From positions 1-43,734 of IMG/VR virus record IMGVR_UViG_3300008339_006854: a DNA stretch of 43,734 nt. One strand, 5' to 3'. Shown in pieces: positions 1-7,272 of the stretch (the first letter of the stretch is position 1; each line of letters starts with the position of its first letter). The position numbers and the translations under genes are program-made. Below the pieces are notes generated by a model. The model searched no databases. It saw only the letters and a program-made list of their open reading frames with translations, and had not been told where the DNA came from. This DNA comes from a virus.

Positions 1-1
1 C

Positions 2-466
2 GGCGGTCCCAACTGGAGTACTGGTCAGAGTTATTCAGTGTTTGCAACCTACAAGTTGTCGGTCACAAGTTCTGGTAGATTGTTAAACACACAAAGTGAA
101 GCCACTAGAGACTGGATGATGGGTGCCTACAATGGTTTTGTAAATGCATTCTATCCCAACTATGCAGTTAACTTGCCCAGCTCAGGAACAAATGCTGTGT
201 GGAACTTTATATGGGGTACTTGGAACGCCAGCACCGGCCTAGGCCAAGTGTACACAGCAACAAGTGCTCAACCAACTACCACTTCTTTTACAGCCACTAA
301 TCTAGGCAGCGGCGGCGGCCCCAATCAAATAAGATTATTCAGTCGTTCAGCAGGCACCGAAGTGCAAACTGGCGACATAGGATTTGTCAAGGCCTACAAC
401 GGAATATTAACGCTGGGAGACGTACAAGGTTTGTACGCTCAATACAAAACAAGATTTGGATATTAA
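2..466 (+). CDS. LamG/concanavalin-like virion protein, C-terminal part
   Basis: The reading frame is open to the left edge, so the gene is cut; a GTG at 38 is only an internal possibility. The visible 154 residues are rich in Ser, Thr, Gly, Asn and aromatic residues in an alternating beta-strand pattern. They end with a segment reading GDIGFVKAYNGILT then LGDVQGLYAQYKTRFGY, the usual C-terminal end of LamG/concanavalin A-like jelly rolls in phage tail fibres and other virion proteins. A glycan-binding role in a tail fibre or capsid decoration is inferred. The neighbouring small structural protein and holin-like gene suggest a late-gene region. There is no visible membrane segment. Confidence 0.55.
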   Translation, partial: GGPNWSTGQSYSVFATYKLSVTSSGRLLNTQSEATRDWMMGAYNGFVNAFYPNYAVNLPSSGTNAVWNFIWGTWNASTGLGQVYTATSAQPTTTSFTATNLGSGGGPNQIRLFSRSAGTEVQTGDIGFVKAYNGILTLGDVQGLYAQYKTRFGY

Positions 467-469
467 TAT

Positions 470-784
470 ATGGCAATGATAATAGGTTCAGGTATTACTT
501 TAGGCACAGGTCTTCAACTAACCAGCGGAGCCGCACCACCTCCGCCTCCATTGGTCATTCCCACCAGCGATACAGGTGGGGTAACAGGGTGGAATCCTCA
601 AGCCGCAGGAATACCATACAGTGCCACAGTGATTGCCACATATCCAGTGGGTAGTACAATCACTTTTCAGGACAGCACCACAGCAACTATTACGCAGTGG
701 GATGACTATGGTCCTACTTACATTGACATTTTTTGGGATACGCCTAAGGTTGGCACAATATTCCCAATCACACTATCAACTTAA
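470..784 (+). CDS. Small beta-rich structural-type protein
   Basis: A 104-residue protein that starts 3 nt after the preceding stop and has no clear Shine-Dalgarno. The N-terminus is Gly/Thr-rich (SGITLGTGLQLTSG), followed by a proline run (PPPPP, about residues 23-27) and a beta-rich C-terminal half with the pattern VGSTITFQDSTTATITQWDD. This resembles the small accessory fibre or baseplate proteins that follow tail-fibre genes in T4-like phages. I do not recognise the family, and the structural role rests on composition and neighbours. Confidence 0.6.
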   Translation: MAMIIGSGITLGTGLQLTSGAAPPPPPLVIPTSDTGGVTGWNPQAAGIPYSATVIATYPVGSTITFQDSTTATITQWDDYGPTYIDIFWDTPKVGTIFPITLST

Positions 785-796
785 TAAGGAAACAAC

Positions 797-1333
797 ATGA
801 CAACAAAAATGTCAGAATCAGAAAAGAAAAAAGAAGACTGGATGAACTCAAAATGGCGGCCCATGATGGGTTGGTCATACATGCTGACCTGCATTGCAGA
901 TTTTGTGATATTTCCAGTGTTGTGGTCTATACTACAAAGCCTTTCAAAAGGTCAAGTCAACGTGCAGTGGCAACCTATCACCTTGCAAGGTGCAGGCCTG
1001 TATCACATTGCCATGGGTGCTGTGCTGGGTATTGCGGCTTATGGTCGCACACAAGAAAAACTAGGAGGAGCCAACAATGGCGGAATCAACTTACCATCAA
1101 ATGTCGGTACAACATATACGCCTCCGGGATCAGTACAACAGCCAGCCGCACCCGGTGGTTTTGGTGCACCAACCACAAACACCTGGGGCTCACAACCCCT
1201 GGGAGGCGGAAGCGCATTTGGAGGCGCACCTGCAACAGGCTTTGGAGCACCAGCGGCTGGATTTACTGAAGTAACCATTGGGTTTGGTGGTAAAAAAGCT
1301 CCGCCAGCCATAACTGACTATCCAGAACGATAA
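797..1333 (+). CDS. Putative holin with FG-repeat-like tail
   Basis: 178 residues, preceded by an AAGGA ribosome site. The charged N-terminus (about residues 1-24) ends in KWRPMMGW, a signature I associate with GTA-type three-TM holins. Two hydrophobic segments follow, around residues 28-48 (ADFVIFPVLWSILQ core) and 67-82 (GLYHIAMGAVLGIAAYG). The rest (about 90-165) is a low-complexity Gly/Ala/Pro/Phe tail with several FGAP or FGG units. Holins set the time of lysis by opening the inner membrane for the endolysin. No endolysin or spanin is recognised nearby, so the lysis role is inferred. The long disordered tail is unusual for a holin. Confidence 0.55.
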   Translation: MTTKMSESEKKKEDWMNSKWRPMMGWSYMLTCIADFVIFPVLWSILQSLSKGQVNVQWQPITLQGAGLYHIAMGAVLGIAAYGRTQEKLGGANNGGINLPSNVGTTYTPPGSVQQPAAPGGFGAPTTNTWGSQPLGGGSAFGGAPATGFGAPAAGFTEVTIGFGGKKAPPAITDYPER

Positions 1334-1354
1334 TAACTAAAAAGGAAAATCAAA

Positions 1355-1561
1355 ATGAAAAATATTATATTTGTAGCAGGATTAATTCTTAGTTTGCCAG
1401 CAATTGCTGACGAAGCCAAAGAAACCAAACGAGTCTGCGTTGACGTAAAGAAAGACGGCAAGGAAGTAAAAGATCCCAAAACAGGCAAGACCAAGCAAAG
1501 CTGTAAAGAAGTCAAACAGCACAAAAAACTAGATGGCACCAAAGTGCCGGAGAAAAAGTAA
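1355..1561 (+). CDS. Small secreted basic protein
   Basis: 68 residues with an AAGGA ribosome site. Residues 1-18 form a classic signal peptide (MKNIIFVAGLILSLPAIA) with likely cleavage before DEAKE. The mature part is Lys-rich and contains two Cys in VCVDVKKDGKEVKD and QSCKEVK, perhaps a disulfide in the periplasm. Its place after a holin-like gene suggests a lysis accessory or envelope-stress role, but I do not recognise the family. The stop TAA shares its last A with the ATG of the next 25-residue ORF. Confidence 0.6.
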   Translation: MKNIIFVAGLILSLPAIADEAKETKRVCVDVKKDGKEVKDPKTGKTKQSCKEVKQHKKLDGTKVPEKK

Positions 1562-1638
1562 TGGAATGGTTATTGTTTGTTGTGGTGGCTGCTGGCATTG
1601 GCTGGTGGTGCTGGGACTACTACAATAAGTTTCGTTAA
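1561..1638 (+). CDS. 25-residue single-TM peptide
   Basis: The ATG overlaps the upstream stop (TAATG), which is typical of translational coupling. The product is almost entirely one membrane helix (MEWLLFVVVAAGIGWWCWDYY) with a short basic end NKFR. Its place after a holin-like gene and a secreted protein fits a small lysis or membrane peptide. Coding is supported by the overlap, the coherent hydrophobic pattern and the terminator that follows directly. No homologue is known to me. Confidence 0.5.
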   Translation: MEWLLFVVVAAGIGWWCWDYYNKFR

Positions 1639-1639
1639 T

Positions 1640-1668
1640 TTGACAACCAGTACCGGGCCCTGTATAAT
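1640..1668 (+). promoter_or_regulatory. Perfect-consensus sigma70 promoter for dnaJ
   Basis: TTGACA at 1640-1645, a 17-nt spacer, and TATAAT at 1663-1668. Transcription should start near 1675, giving a leader of only about 15 nt to the dnaJ ATG at 1690, with AGGG (1678-1681) as ribosome site. The -10 box lies across the left arm and loop of the terminator at 1656-1688. Confidence 0.8.
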
Positions 1669-1688
1669 TAAACATACAGGGCCTTTTT
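1656..1688 (+). terminator. Rho-independent terminator overlapping a promoter
   Basis: A perfect 10-bp stem, GGCCCTGTAT (1656-1665) with ATACAGGGCC (1674-1683), an 8-nt loop and TTTTT at 1684-1688. It would stop transcripts from the holin-like group. Transcripts started at the embedded promoter lack the left arm and so cannot form the hairpin. Confidence 0.8.
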
Positions 1689-1689
1689 C

Positions 1690-2466
1690 ATGACCGATCA
1701 CTATGCAACACTAGGTGTTGCTCGAACTGCCACACAAGACGAAATCAAACGAGCTTTCCGTCGGCTGGCCAGCCAGCATCATCCGGACAAGGGCGGCGAT
1801 ACAGCCAAGTTCCAAGAGATACAAGCAGCCTACGACACTCTAGGCGACGAAGCCAAACGAGCTGAGTACAACAATCCACGCCCACAGTTTGGGGGATTCC
1901 CCAACGGCACACACTTCAACATGAATGATATTTTTTCAAGCATGTTTGGACAGAACTTTGCGCAACAGCAAGCTCGTAGAGGTCATGTGAGAATGAGTCT
2001 CTGGATCAGTCTTGCTGACGTTGCAACTGGTGGACAGCGCACAGTGACCATTGGTACACAGCAAGGTGCCCAAGCAGTTGAAATTGAAGTACCGCGTGGC
2101 ATTGACGACGGAGACAATGTGCAATACCAAGGCCTGGGCCCAGGTGGCGCAGATCTAGTGGTGCAGTATCGAGTGCAACCAGATCCAAACTGGGAACGGC
2201 AAGGACTAAACTTGATTACCAATCGCAAAATCAATGTGTTTGATTTGATATTGGGTGCGGACATTCGAGTTAGAGATTTGCTAGGCAATGAATTGTCTAT
2301 GACTGTGCCGTCGGGCACTCAACCGGGCACACTGCTAAGACTCAAAGGTCGTGGTCTGCCCAATCGTCAAGGTCAGCAGGGCGATGCGTTTGTTCGCATA
2401 TCAACCGAATTGCCCATACACATTGCCCCAGAAATTCGTGAAGCTATCCAAAAGCATCACAAATAA
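1690..2466 (+). CDS. DnaJ/CbpA-like J-domain co-chaperone
   Basis: 258 residues. The J domain (1-65) has the HPD motif at 31-33, which stimulates the ATPase of DnaK. A short linker with Gly/Phe (about 66-90) leads to a C-terminal substrate-binding region (about 97-250) with the repeated VPRGIDDGD and VPSGTQPGTLLRLKGRGLP patterns of type II (CbpA-like) J proteins. The Cys-rich zinc domain of canonical DnaJ is missing. It has its own strong sigma70 promoter and precedes a ClpA-like unfoldase, so it probably recruits host DnaK for phage protein folding or assembly. T4-type phages usually carry a GroES analogue (gp31) instead. The family call is firm; the role in infection is inferred. Confidence 0.92.
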   Translation: MTDHYATLGVARTATQDEIKRAFRRLASQHHPDKGGDTAKFQEIQAAYDTLGDEAKRAEYNNPRPQFGGFPNGTHFNMNDIFSSMFGQNFAQQQARRGHVRMSLWISLADVATGGQRTVTIGTQQGAQAVEIEVPRGIDDGDNVQYQGLGPGGADLVVQYRVQPDPNWERQGLNLITNRKINVFDLILGADIRVRDLLGNELSMTVPSGTQPGTLLRLKGRGLPNRQGQQGDAFVRISTELPIHIAPEIREAIQKHHK

Positions 2467-2478
2467 ATATTTTGAGTA

Positions 2479-2507
2479 TTGCATTACTCACAACAATGTG
2501 CTACAAT
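2479..2507 (+). promoter_or_regulatory. Sigma70 promoter, extended -10, for clpA
   Basis: TTGCAT (2479-2484), a 17-nt spacer and TACAAT (2502-2507) preceded by TGC, an extended -10. It lies just before the ClpA-like gene at 2530. A TAAATA sequence is also present at the end of dnaJ (2464-2469). Confidence 0.55.
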
Positions 2508-2529
2508 ACACAAGGTAACAACTTAACTC

Positions 2530-4812
2530 ATGCCCATGTCACAACATTCTGAACTCGAAAGTATCGTAGAAGACGCCATTGAATTGGCTCGTTCCAAAAG
2601 TCACGAATACGTGACCACAGAACATTTGCTGTTGGCCCTGATACGGCACCAGCCATTTAGAAAAACTCTGGACAAATTTGGCACCGACTCTGGCATGCTG
2701 GATCAAGAAGTAGACAGCTACCTCAACAGCTTGATTTCTATTGTGAGTAAAAGCGCAGATATACAACCTCGAAAGACCACTGCACTGGAACGCATTTTCA
2801 ATCGTGCCAATGTACAGGTCATGTTTACTGGACGCAGAACACTCACTGTGATTGATGTGTATCTTTCAATCATGGCAGAAACCAACAGTCATGCACACTA
2901 CTTCTTGTTGAAGTATGGTGTGAAGAAACAGGAGTTTGTGGATCATTGGCAAAAGACCTACACTCACTCAGACGCCAAGCTGAGTCAAGCACAGGCCACA
3001 GAAATACTCACTGAGTACTGTACAGATCTCACAGGTGCGGCTCGCGGCAATCGTCTGGAGCCCATGATTGGGCGAGCCACAGAAGTTCAAGAAATGGTCA
3101 CCACACTGGCACGCCGTTTCAAAGCCAACGTGCTGATGGTAGGTGATCCTGGTGTGGGCAAAACACACATTGTGGAAGGACTAGCACAGGAAATTGTGGC
3201 TGGTCGTGTGCCAGAGTTTCTTAAGGATCACGAAGTGTGGAGCCTGGAAATTGGGTCATTGTTGGCAGGATCAAAGTATCGCGGTGAGTTTGAAGAAAAA
3301 TTCAAAGCAGTAATAGCTGCTCTTGAAACCAAGAAGAAATGTATCTTGTTCATTGACGAAGCACACACCATGCGTGGCGCAGGTTCAGGCTCTAACAGTT
3401 CACTTGACTTTGCTAACATGCTGAAACCTGCTATTACCAAAGGCAACTTGAAAGTTGTGGCGTCGACCACCTGGGAAGAATACTATGAATCATTTGAGAA
3501 AGATCGCGCACTCATGCGCAGATTCTACCGCTTGTCAATTGATGAACCAGATACTGCAACCACGGAGCAGATTCTTATTGGTCTATCTCCCCGGCTCGAA
3601 ACGTTTCATAATGTGCTGATTGAAACTGAAGCAATGACTGCGGCTGTGGAACTGGCCAATCGTTACATACACGATCGTAAGAATCCTGACAAATCAATTG
3701 ACTTGATTGATGCAGCCTGTGCTAGAGAGCGTGTGAAAGATCTGGGCACAGTAGTAGTTACCAAGGCCATGATTGAAGAACAGTTGACTCGTGTGACTGG
3801 TGTGCCCACAGACAAACTGCAAAACGAACGTTCAGCTAAGATTGTGGATCTTGAAGGCAACATCAAGCAGAAATTGTACGGACAAGATTCAGCAGTTGAT
3901 TCAGTGCTGGAACGTGTGTACATCAACTTTGCTGGCATTGCCAATGACAAAAAGCCCATGGCGAGTTTCTTGTTCTTGGGCCCAACAGGCACAGGTAAAA
4001 CAGAACTAGCACGACTGTTGAGTGACAATTTGGATATGAAACTGCTGAAATATGACATGAGTGAATTCCAAGAGCGTCATTCAGTCAGCAGCCTTATTGG
4101 TGCGCCTCCGGGTTATGTGGGATTTGAAGATGGCAATGTAGGTGGCGGCAAACTGATCTCTGACATCAGCAAGAATCCCTTCGCAGTAATATTGTTTGAT
4201 GAGATTGAAAAGGCGCACCCTGATGTTACCAACATCTTGTTGCAGATGCTGGATGAAGGTGTTATTACCAGTTCGAACGGCAAGAAAGCCAACTGCAAGA
4301 ATACCATCATTATCATGACTTCAAACTTAGGAGCACGGGACAGTGAAGCAAACAACATTGGCTTTGGCAGCTTTGAAAAGACTGGTGAGGACGACCGAGC
4401 TCTCAAAGAGTTTTTCAAGCCTGAACTACGCAACAGAATCGACCAAATTGTTAAATTCTCCAAGCTGGATACTTTGGCAATCAAGAAAGTTGTGGTCAAG
4501 TTTGTGGATGAACTCAAAACGAGTTTGCTTGCAAAAGGTATACGTCTCAACTTATCCGAAGGCGCAGTTGACCTGCTTGCTGACAAGGGCTATGATTCGA
4601 AGCTGGGTGCGCGACCACTCTCGAGGAAGATTGATGAACTGATTCGTGTGCCGTTGAGCAAGAAGATCCTGTTTGATCGCTTGCGTGATTGTACTATCAC
4701 TGCGGATGTTGTGGCGGACAAAATTGTGTTTGATGTTCAAGCGGACGCACCTGTGGAAGTGATTGCAAGTGTAAATGTTGATGGAATTATAGTGGTGGAC
4801 AATGAGAAGTGA
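2530..4812 (+). CDS. clpA: ClpA-like AAA+ unfoldase
   Basis: 760 residues, the length of ClpA. It has an N-terminal Clp repeat domain (about 5-140) and two AAA modules. The first has Walker A GDPGVGKT (205-212) and Walker B CILFIDEA (271-278). The second has Walker A GPTGTGKT (484-491) and Walker B VILFDEIEKAH (about 555). The coiled M domain of ClpB is absent. IGF at residues 610-612 sits where ClpA and ClpX carry the loop that docks on ClpP, so this protein should be able to drive the host ClpP protease. No phage ClpP is seen in the window. It follows dnaJ and overlaps the next gene by 11 nt. Redirecting host proteolysis or assisting assembly are both possible. Confidence 0.92.
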   Translation: MPMSQHSELESIVEDAIELARSKSHEYVTTEHLLLALIRHQPFRKTLDKFGTDSGMLDQEVDSYLNSLISIVSKSADIQPRKTTALERIFNRANVQVMFTGRRTLTVIDVYLSIMAETNSHAHYFLLKYGVKKQEFVDHWQKTYTHSDAKLSQAQATEILTEYCTDLTGAARGNRLEPMIGRATEVQEMVTTLARRFKANVLMVGDPGVGKTHIVEGLAQEIVAGRVPEFLKDHEVWSLEIGSLLAGSKYRGEFEEKFKAVIAALETKKKCILFIDEAHTMRGAGSGSNSSLDFANMLKPAITKGNLKVVASTTWEEYYESFEKDRALMRRFYRLSIDEPDTATTEQILIGLSPRLETFHNVLIETEAMTAAVELANRYIHDRKNPDKSIDLIDAACARERVKDLGTVVVTKAMIEEQLTRVTGVPTDKLQNERSAKIVDLEGNIKQKLYGQDSAVDSVLERVYINFAGIANDKKPMASFLFLGPTGTGKTELARLLSDNLDMKLLKYDMSEFQERHSVSSLIGAPPGYVGFEDGNVGGGKLISDISKNPFAVILFDEIEKAHPDVTNILLQMLDEGVITSSNGKKANCKNTIIIMTSNLGARDSEANNIGFGSFEKTGEDDRALKEFFKPELRNRIDQIVKFSKLDTLAIKKVVVKFVDELKTSLLAKGIRLNLSEGAVDLLADKGYDSKLGARPLSRKIDELIRVPLSKKILFDRLRDCTITADVVADKIVFDVQADAPVEVIASVNVDGIIVVDNEK

Positions 4813-5497
4813 ATCGCGTAGTTCGTTGTACTACAACGCATATGAATATGCCATGACCTGGCAGCAGGACGAAATTGGGTGTATTCGCAGTCTTGATCAA
4901 AAGAAAATGCAGTCACACATTCGCGTGAGAATGGAGTACGAAGCTAGTAGAAATTCTCATTACCAACGCTATGGCGAAAAATTTATAAGCAAATTTACCA
5001 CACGCTGTTGTGACAATTTAGAAGGCATGCGAGCACTGTTGGCAGCAGAAACTCCCCCAAAGAAAATGGTGTTTTTCAACAATTATCTCACAGTGTACAC
5101 AAACAATCTTGGCTTGCATGGTCGATTGATGGCATGCGATTGGATTGAGTCTGTAGATCTCAAACGAGCAGAACTCAATTTGCCACCTGATACAATTTTA
5201 TTAAAAAATCCACAGTATCAATACCGCACTTATTTCCGTGGGCGATCACTTGGCAAAACACAAAAGTCTCGACTGGCTGCATGGATAACCACCCAGGGCA
5301 ATGACGTTGCAGCCAGCAAGAGTTTGCGAGAATTTTTAGATATTGAAATTAGGCCAACACGGGTGTATTGGTGGCGCAATGATGTTACTGAAAGCTATTA
5401 CTACATCGAGCACAATAGCCTACAATATGAAACCATGCTGAGTATGGTATGCCCGGGCATGGTTAGGAAAACTCTGCCCATAGTGAAAAAACAATAA
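4802..5497 (+). CDS. Protein of unknown function
   Basis: 231 residues, overlapping the end of clpA by 11 nt in another frame, which suggests translational coupling. It is rich in Tyr, Arg and Trp (ending ESYYYIEHNSLQYETML, then MVCPGMVRKTLP) with no signal peptide or membrane segment. A basic central stretch contains RTYFRGRSLGKTQKSRL (about 140-158). I do not recognise a family. The coupling suggests joint expression with ClpA, perhaps as an adaptor, but that is a guess. Confidence 0.7.
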   Translation: MRSESRSSLYYNAYEYAMTWQQDEIGCIRSLDQKKMQSHIRVRMEYEASRNSHYQRYGEKFISKFTTRCCDNLEGMRALLAAETPPKKMVFFNNYLTVYTNNLGLHGRLMACDWIESVDLKRAELNLPPDTILLKNPQYQYRTYFRGRSLGKTQKSRLAAWITTQGNDVAASKSLREFLDIEIRPTRVYWWRNDVTESYYYIEHNSLQYETMLSMVCPGMVRKTLPIVKKQ

Positions 5498-5500
5498 ATA
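5495..5500 (+). promoter_or_regulatory. Candidate T4-type late promoter (AATAAATA)
   Basis: TAAATA within AATAAATA (5493-5500) ends 7 nt before the ATG at 5508, and there is no Shine-Dalgarno in between. It belongs to the series at 6488, 8137, 12314, 14884, 20121 and 20143. Confidence 0.45.
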
Positions 5501-5507
5501 ACACACT

Positions 5508-5672
5508 ATGGCAAAAATACATGAAGAAATAGTTGTGATCAAACTATCAAAATTGGTCAAAGACGATGCAACAGCAGAAGCAATTGCCACTGATGACATT
5601 GTGGCAGCCCTGCAATCAGTTGCAGAAGAACTAGCCGGCAGCGGTGTTGTTGTGGAAGCTGATCGCGCATAA
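5508..5672 (+). CDS. Small conserved-type virion-region protein
   Basis: 54 residues starting MAKIHEEIVVIKLSKLVKDD and ending VVVEADRA. The frame is clean, and the stop TAA overlaps the next ATG (TAATG at 5670-5674). It is acidic with alternating hydrophobic residues (IVVIKLSKLV; DIVAALQSVAEELAG), consistent with a small alpha/beta fold. I recall similar short proteins next to structural genes in uncultured T4-like phages, but no function is known to me. Confidence 0.65.
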   Translation: MAKIHEEIVVIKLSKLVKDDATAEAIATDDIVAALQSVAEELAGSGVVVEADRA

Positions 5673-6034
5673 TGACCACTGAAATCATTCTTGGCACCAC
5701 AGTTTACGGAGAACCTTCGGGCAACTACGACGGGTCAAGTCAAGACTGGGCATCAGACGCTGTGCCAGCAGCCAGTTATTATCGCGGCCGTGGCGGCTTG
5801 CAAACTGTGACTTTTAGTGTTGAAAATTTTGAAGGTACCATTTATCTTGACGCCACGCTGGATACACTACCAGAATCAGCCACTTGGTTTAACACATTTA
5901 TTTTTGATGATGGGTCTACTATACCAATAACTGATTACCATCCTGCAACAATAACTGGTAATTTTGTGTGGCTGCGTTGCAGAATTGAAAACTTTTCTGG
6001 TGGCACTATAAATTCTGTCACCGCCACTTACTAA
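5672..6034 (+). CDS. Beta-rich structural-type protein
   Basis: 120 residues, coupled to the upstream gene by a TAATG overlap. The sequence is rich in Thr, Ser, Gly and aromatics with alternating strands (GLQTVTFSVENFEGTIYLDA; FVWLRCRIENFSGG). No Cys pair, signal or membrane segment stands out. A baseplate or fibre role is inferred from composition and location; the family is not recognised. Confidence 0.6.
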   Translation: MTTEIILGTTVYGEPSGNYDGSSQDWASDAVPAASYYRGRGGLQTVTFSVENFEGTIYLDATLDTLPESATWFNTFIFDDGSTIPITDYHPATITGNFVWLRCRIENFSGGTINSVTATY

Positions 6035-6042
6035 GGAAATCC

Positions 6043-6483
6043 ATGTCAGAAGTTGTTAAATTTCAGTGTACGTTAGGCACCACCTCGTCCGCTGCACCAC
6101 TGAGTTTTGAAGCTTTACTAAATGGCCAAAGTGTTTTTAAGTTAGATCATGTGACTGATAACTGTCAGGTAACATTTGACATTCCAGATACAGATGACAC
6201 TGAACAAAAACTACAACTGGTGATGTCAGGCAAAACTACAGAACACACACAAGTTGATGATCAGGGCAATATCACTGCTGATGCCATGTTGACCATTGAT
6301 ACTGTGTCAATTGACGGAGTTGATATCACTCAGTTGTTGAATGAAACAGCAGATTATGCACACGATTTCAATGGCACACAAGATCCCATAAAAGACAAGT
6401 TCTATGGAGCCATGGGCTGTAACGGCTCAATAACACTTGAATTTACCACACCATTTTATCTGTGGTTGCTGGAACACATGTAA
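6043..6483 (+). CDS. Beta-sandwich-type virion protein, possibly carbohydrate-binding
   Basis: 146 residues with an AAGGA ribosome site (CTAAGGAAATCCATG). The N-terminal half is beta-rich; the C-terminal half has VDITQLLNE, YAHDFNGTQDPIKDKFYG, MGCNG and a hydrophobic end FYLWLLEHM. The spacing of Asp and Asn residues around HDFNGTQDPIKD resembles calcium-dependent carbohydrate-binding modules, but this is only an impression. It sits among small structural genes and is probably part of the tail or capsid surface. Confidence 0.55.
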   Translation: MSEVVKFQCTLGTTSSAAPLSFEALLNGQSVFKLDHVTDNCQVTFDIPDTDDTEQKLQLVMSGKTTEHTQVDDQGNITADAMLTIDTVSIDGVDITQLLNETADYAHDFNGTQDPIKDKFYGAMGCNGSITLEFTTPFYLWLLEHM

Positions 6484-6487
6484 GCAC

Positions 6488-6493
6488 TAAATA
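6488..6493 (+). promoter_or_regulatory. Candidate late promoter (CTAAATA)
   Basis: TAAATA ends 6 nt before the ATG at 6500. The six bases between (CAGTGT) contain no ribosome site. Confidence 0.45.
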
Positions 6494-6499
6494 CAGTGT

Positions 6500-7216
6500 A
6501 TGAGCACTGTAGTAATCATGCCCGGGGGATTTCATCCTTTCCATGCAGGGCACCTAGCACTTTATCAATCCGCACAACGGGCATTCCCTGATGCTGAAGT
6601 TTTTGTTGCGGCCACAAACGATACCTCAGCTAGACCATTTCCATTTGCAGTAAAAGAAAAGTTGGCCAAGCTGGCTGGAGTAGATGCTGGACATTTTGTG
6701 CAGGTCAAATCACCGTTTCGTGCTGAAGAAATTACTGCGCAATTTAACCCTGCTACAGACACATTAATTTTTGTGCGTTCTGATAAAGACGCCAACAAAC
6801 CTCCACAAGCAGGCGGCATAAAGAAAGATGGCAATCCTGCATACTTGCAACCACTGATAGGTGCAAAGCGATTAGAGCCATTTGCAAAACATGCCTACAT
6901 GGCCTACCTACCCACAGTGGAGTTTGGTCCAGGCATGACGTCGGCCACAGAGATTCGTGGCGCATGGCCCACACTAAACGAAAAACGCAAAACAGCTCTT
7001 GTGATGAGCTTGTATCCAGCAACACAAAAGAATCCCAAATTGGCTGCTAATGTTGTCAAACTGTTGGACACTGCCATTGGTACTGTGGCTGAGAATCAAG
7101 GCTGGGCCGCGACATTTACCAGCGAGAATCAACTGAGTGTGGGTGGCATGAAGGCAGGCTATCAAGCTAGAGAAAATCAGCCCGTTATTGACTACATGGA
7201 AGAGTCTAGGTCGTAA
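6500..7216 (+). CDS. Cytidylyltransferase-like nucleotidyltransferase
   Basis: 238 residues. The N-terminus PGGFHPFHAGHLALYQSA holds the HxGH signature (H-A-G-H at about 15-18) of the nucleotidylyltransferase alpha/beta phosphodiesterase superfamily. TSATEIRG (about 149-156) matches the C-terminal S/T-x-x-x-R nucleotide-binding motif. The fold transfers a nucleotide to NMN, pantetheine phosphate or a sugar-like alcohol; the substrate cannot be told here. Related proteins (VKxPF-AEEIT, KKDGNPAYLQPL pattern) are, from memory, common in structural regions of T4-like marine phages, so it may be a virion protein. About 60 C-terminal residues lie beyond the catalytic domain. Confidence 0.8.
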   Translation: MSTVVIMPGGFHPFHAGHLALYQSAQRAFPDAEVFVAATNDTSARPFPFAVKEKLAKLAGVDAGHFVQVKSPFRAEEITAQFNPATDTLIFVRSDKDANKPPQAGGIKKDGNPAYLQPLIGAKRLEPFAKHAYMAYLPTVEFGPGMTSATEIRGAWPTLNEKRKTALVMSLYPATQKNPKLAANVVKLLDTAIGTVAENQGWAATFTSENQLSVGGMKAGYQARENQPVIDYMEESRS

Positions 7217-7239
7217 AAATTTTGCCTTGGCTGTATAAT
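7211..7239 (+). promoter_or_regulatory. Extended -10 promoter candidate
   Basis: TATAAT at 7234-7239 preceded by CTG, with a poor -35 (TCGTAA, 7211-7216) at 17 nt. The same CTGTATAAT context occurs at 1660-1668. Confidence 0.4.
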
Positions 7240-7264
7240 CCGTAAATACTACACTTTTTTACGG
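7240..7264 (+). promoter_or_regulatory. Hairpin touching the ribosome site
   Basis: CCGTAAA (7240-7246) pairs with TTTACGG (7258-7264). The right arm covers the first two bases of the Shine-Dalgarno GGAG (7263-7266) before the ATG at 7273, so the hairpin could limit translation. The T run is inside the loop side, so it is not a normal terminator. Confidence 0.35.
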
Positions 7265-7272
7265 AGATCTAA

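Noticed and set aside
2530-4812. ClpB disaggregase instead of ClpA
   Set aside because: The coiled M domain is missing, the length is 760 and an IGF ClpP-docking loop is present, all pointing to ClpA.
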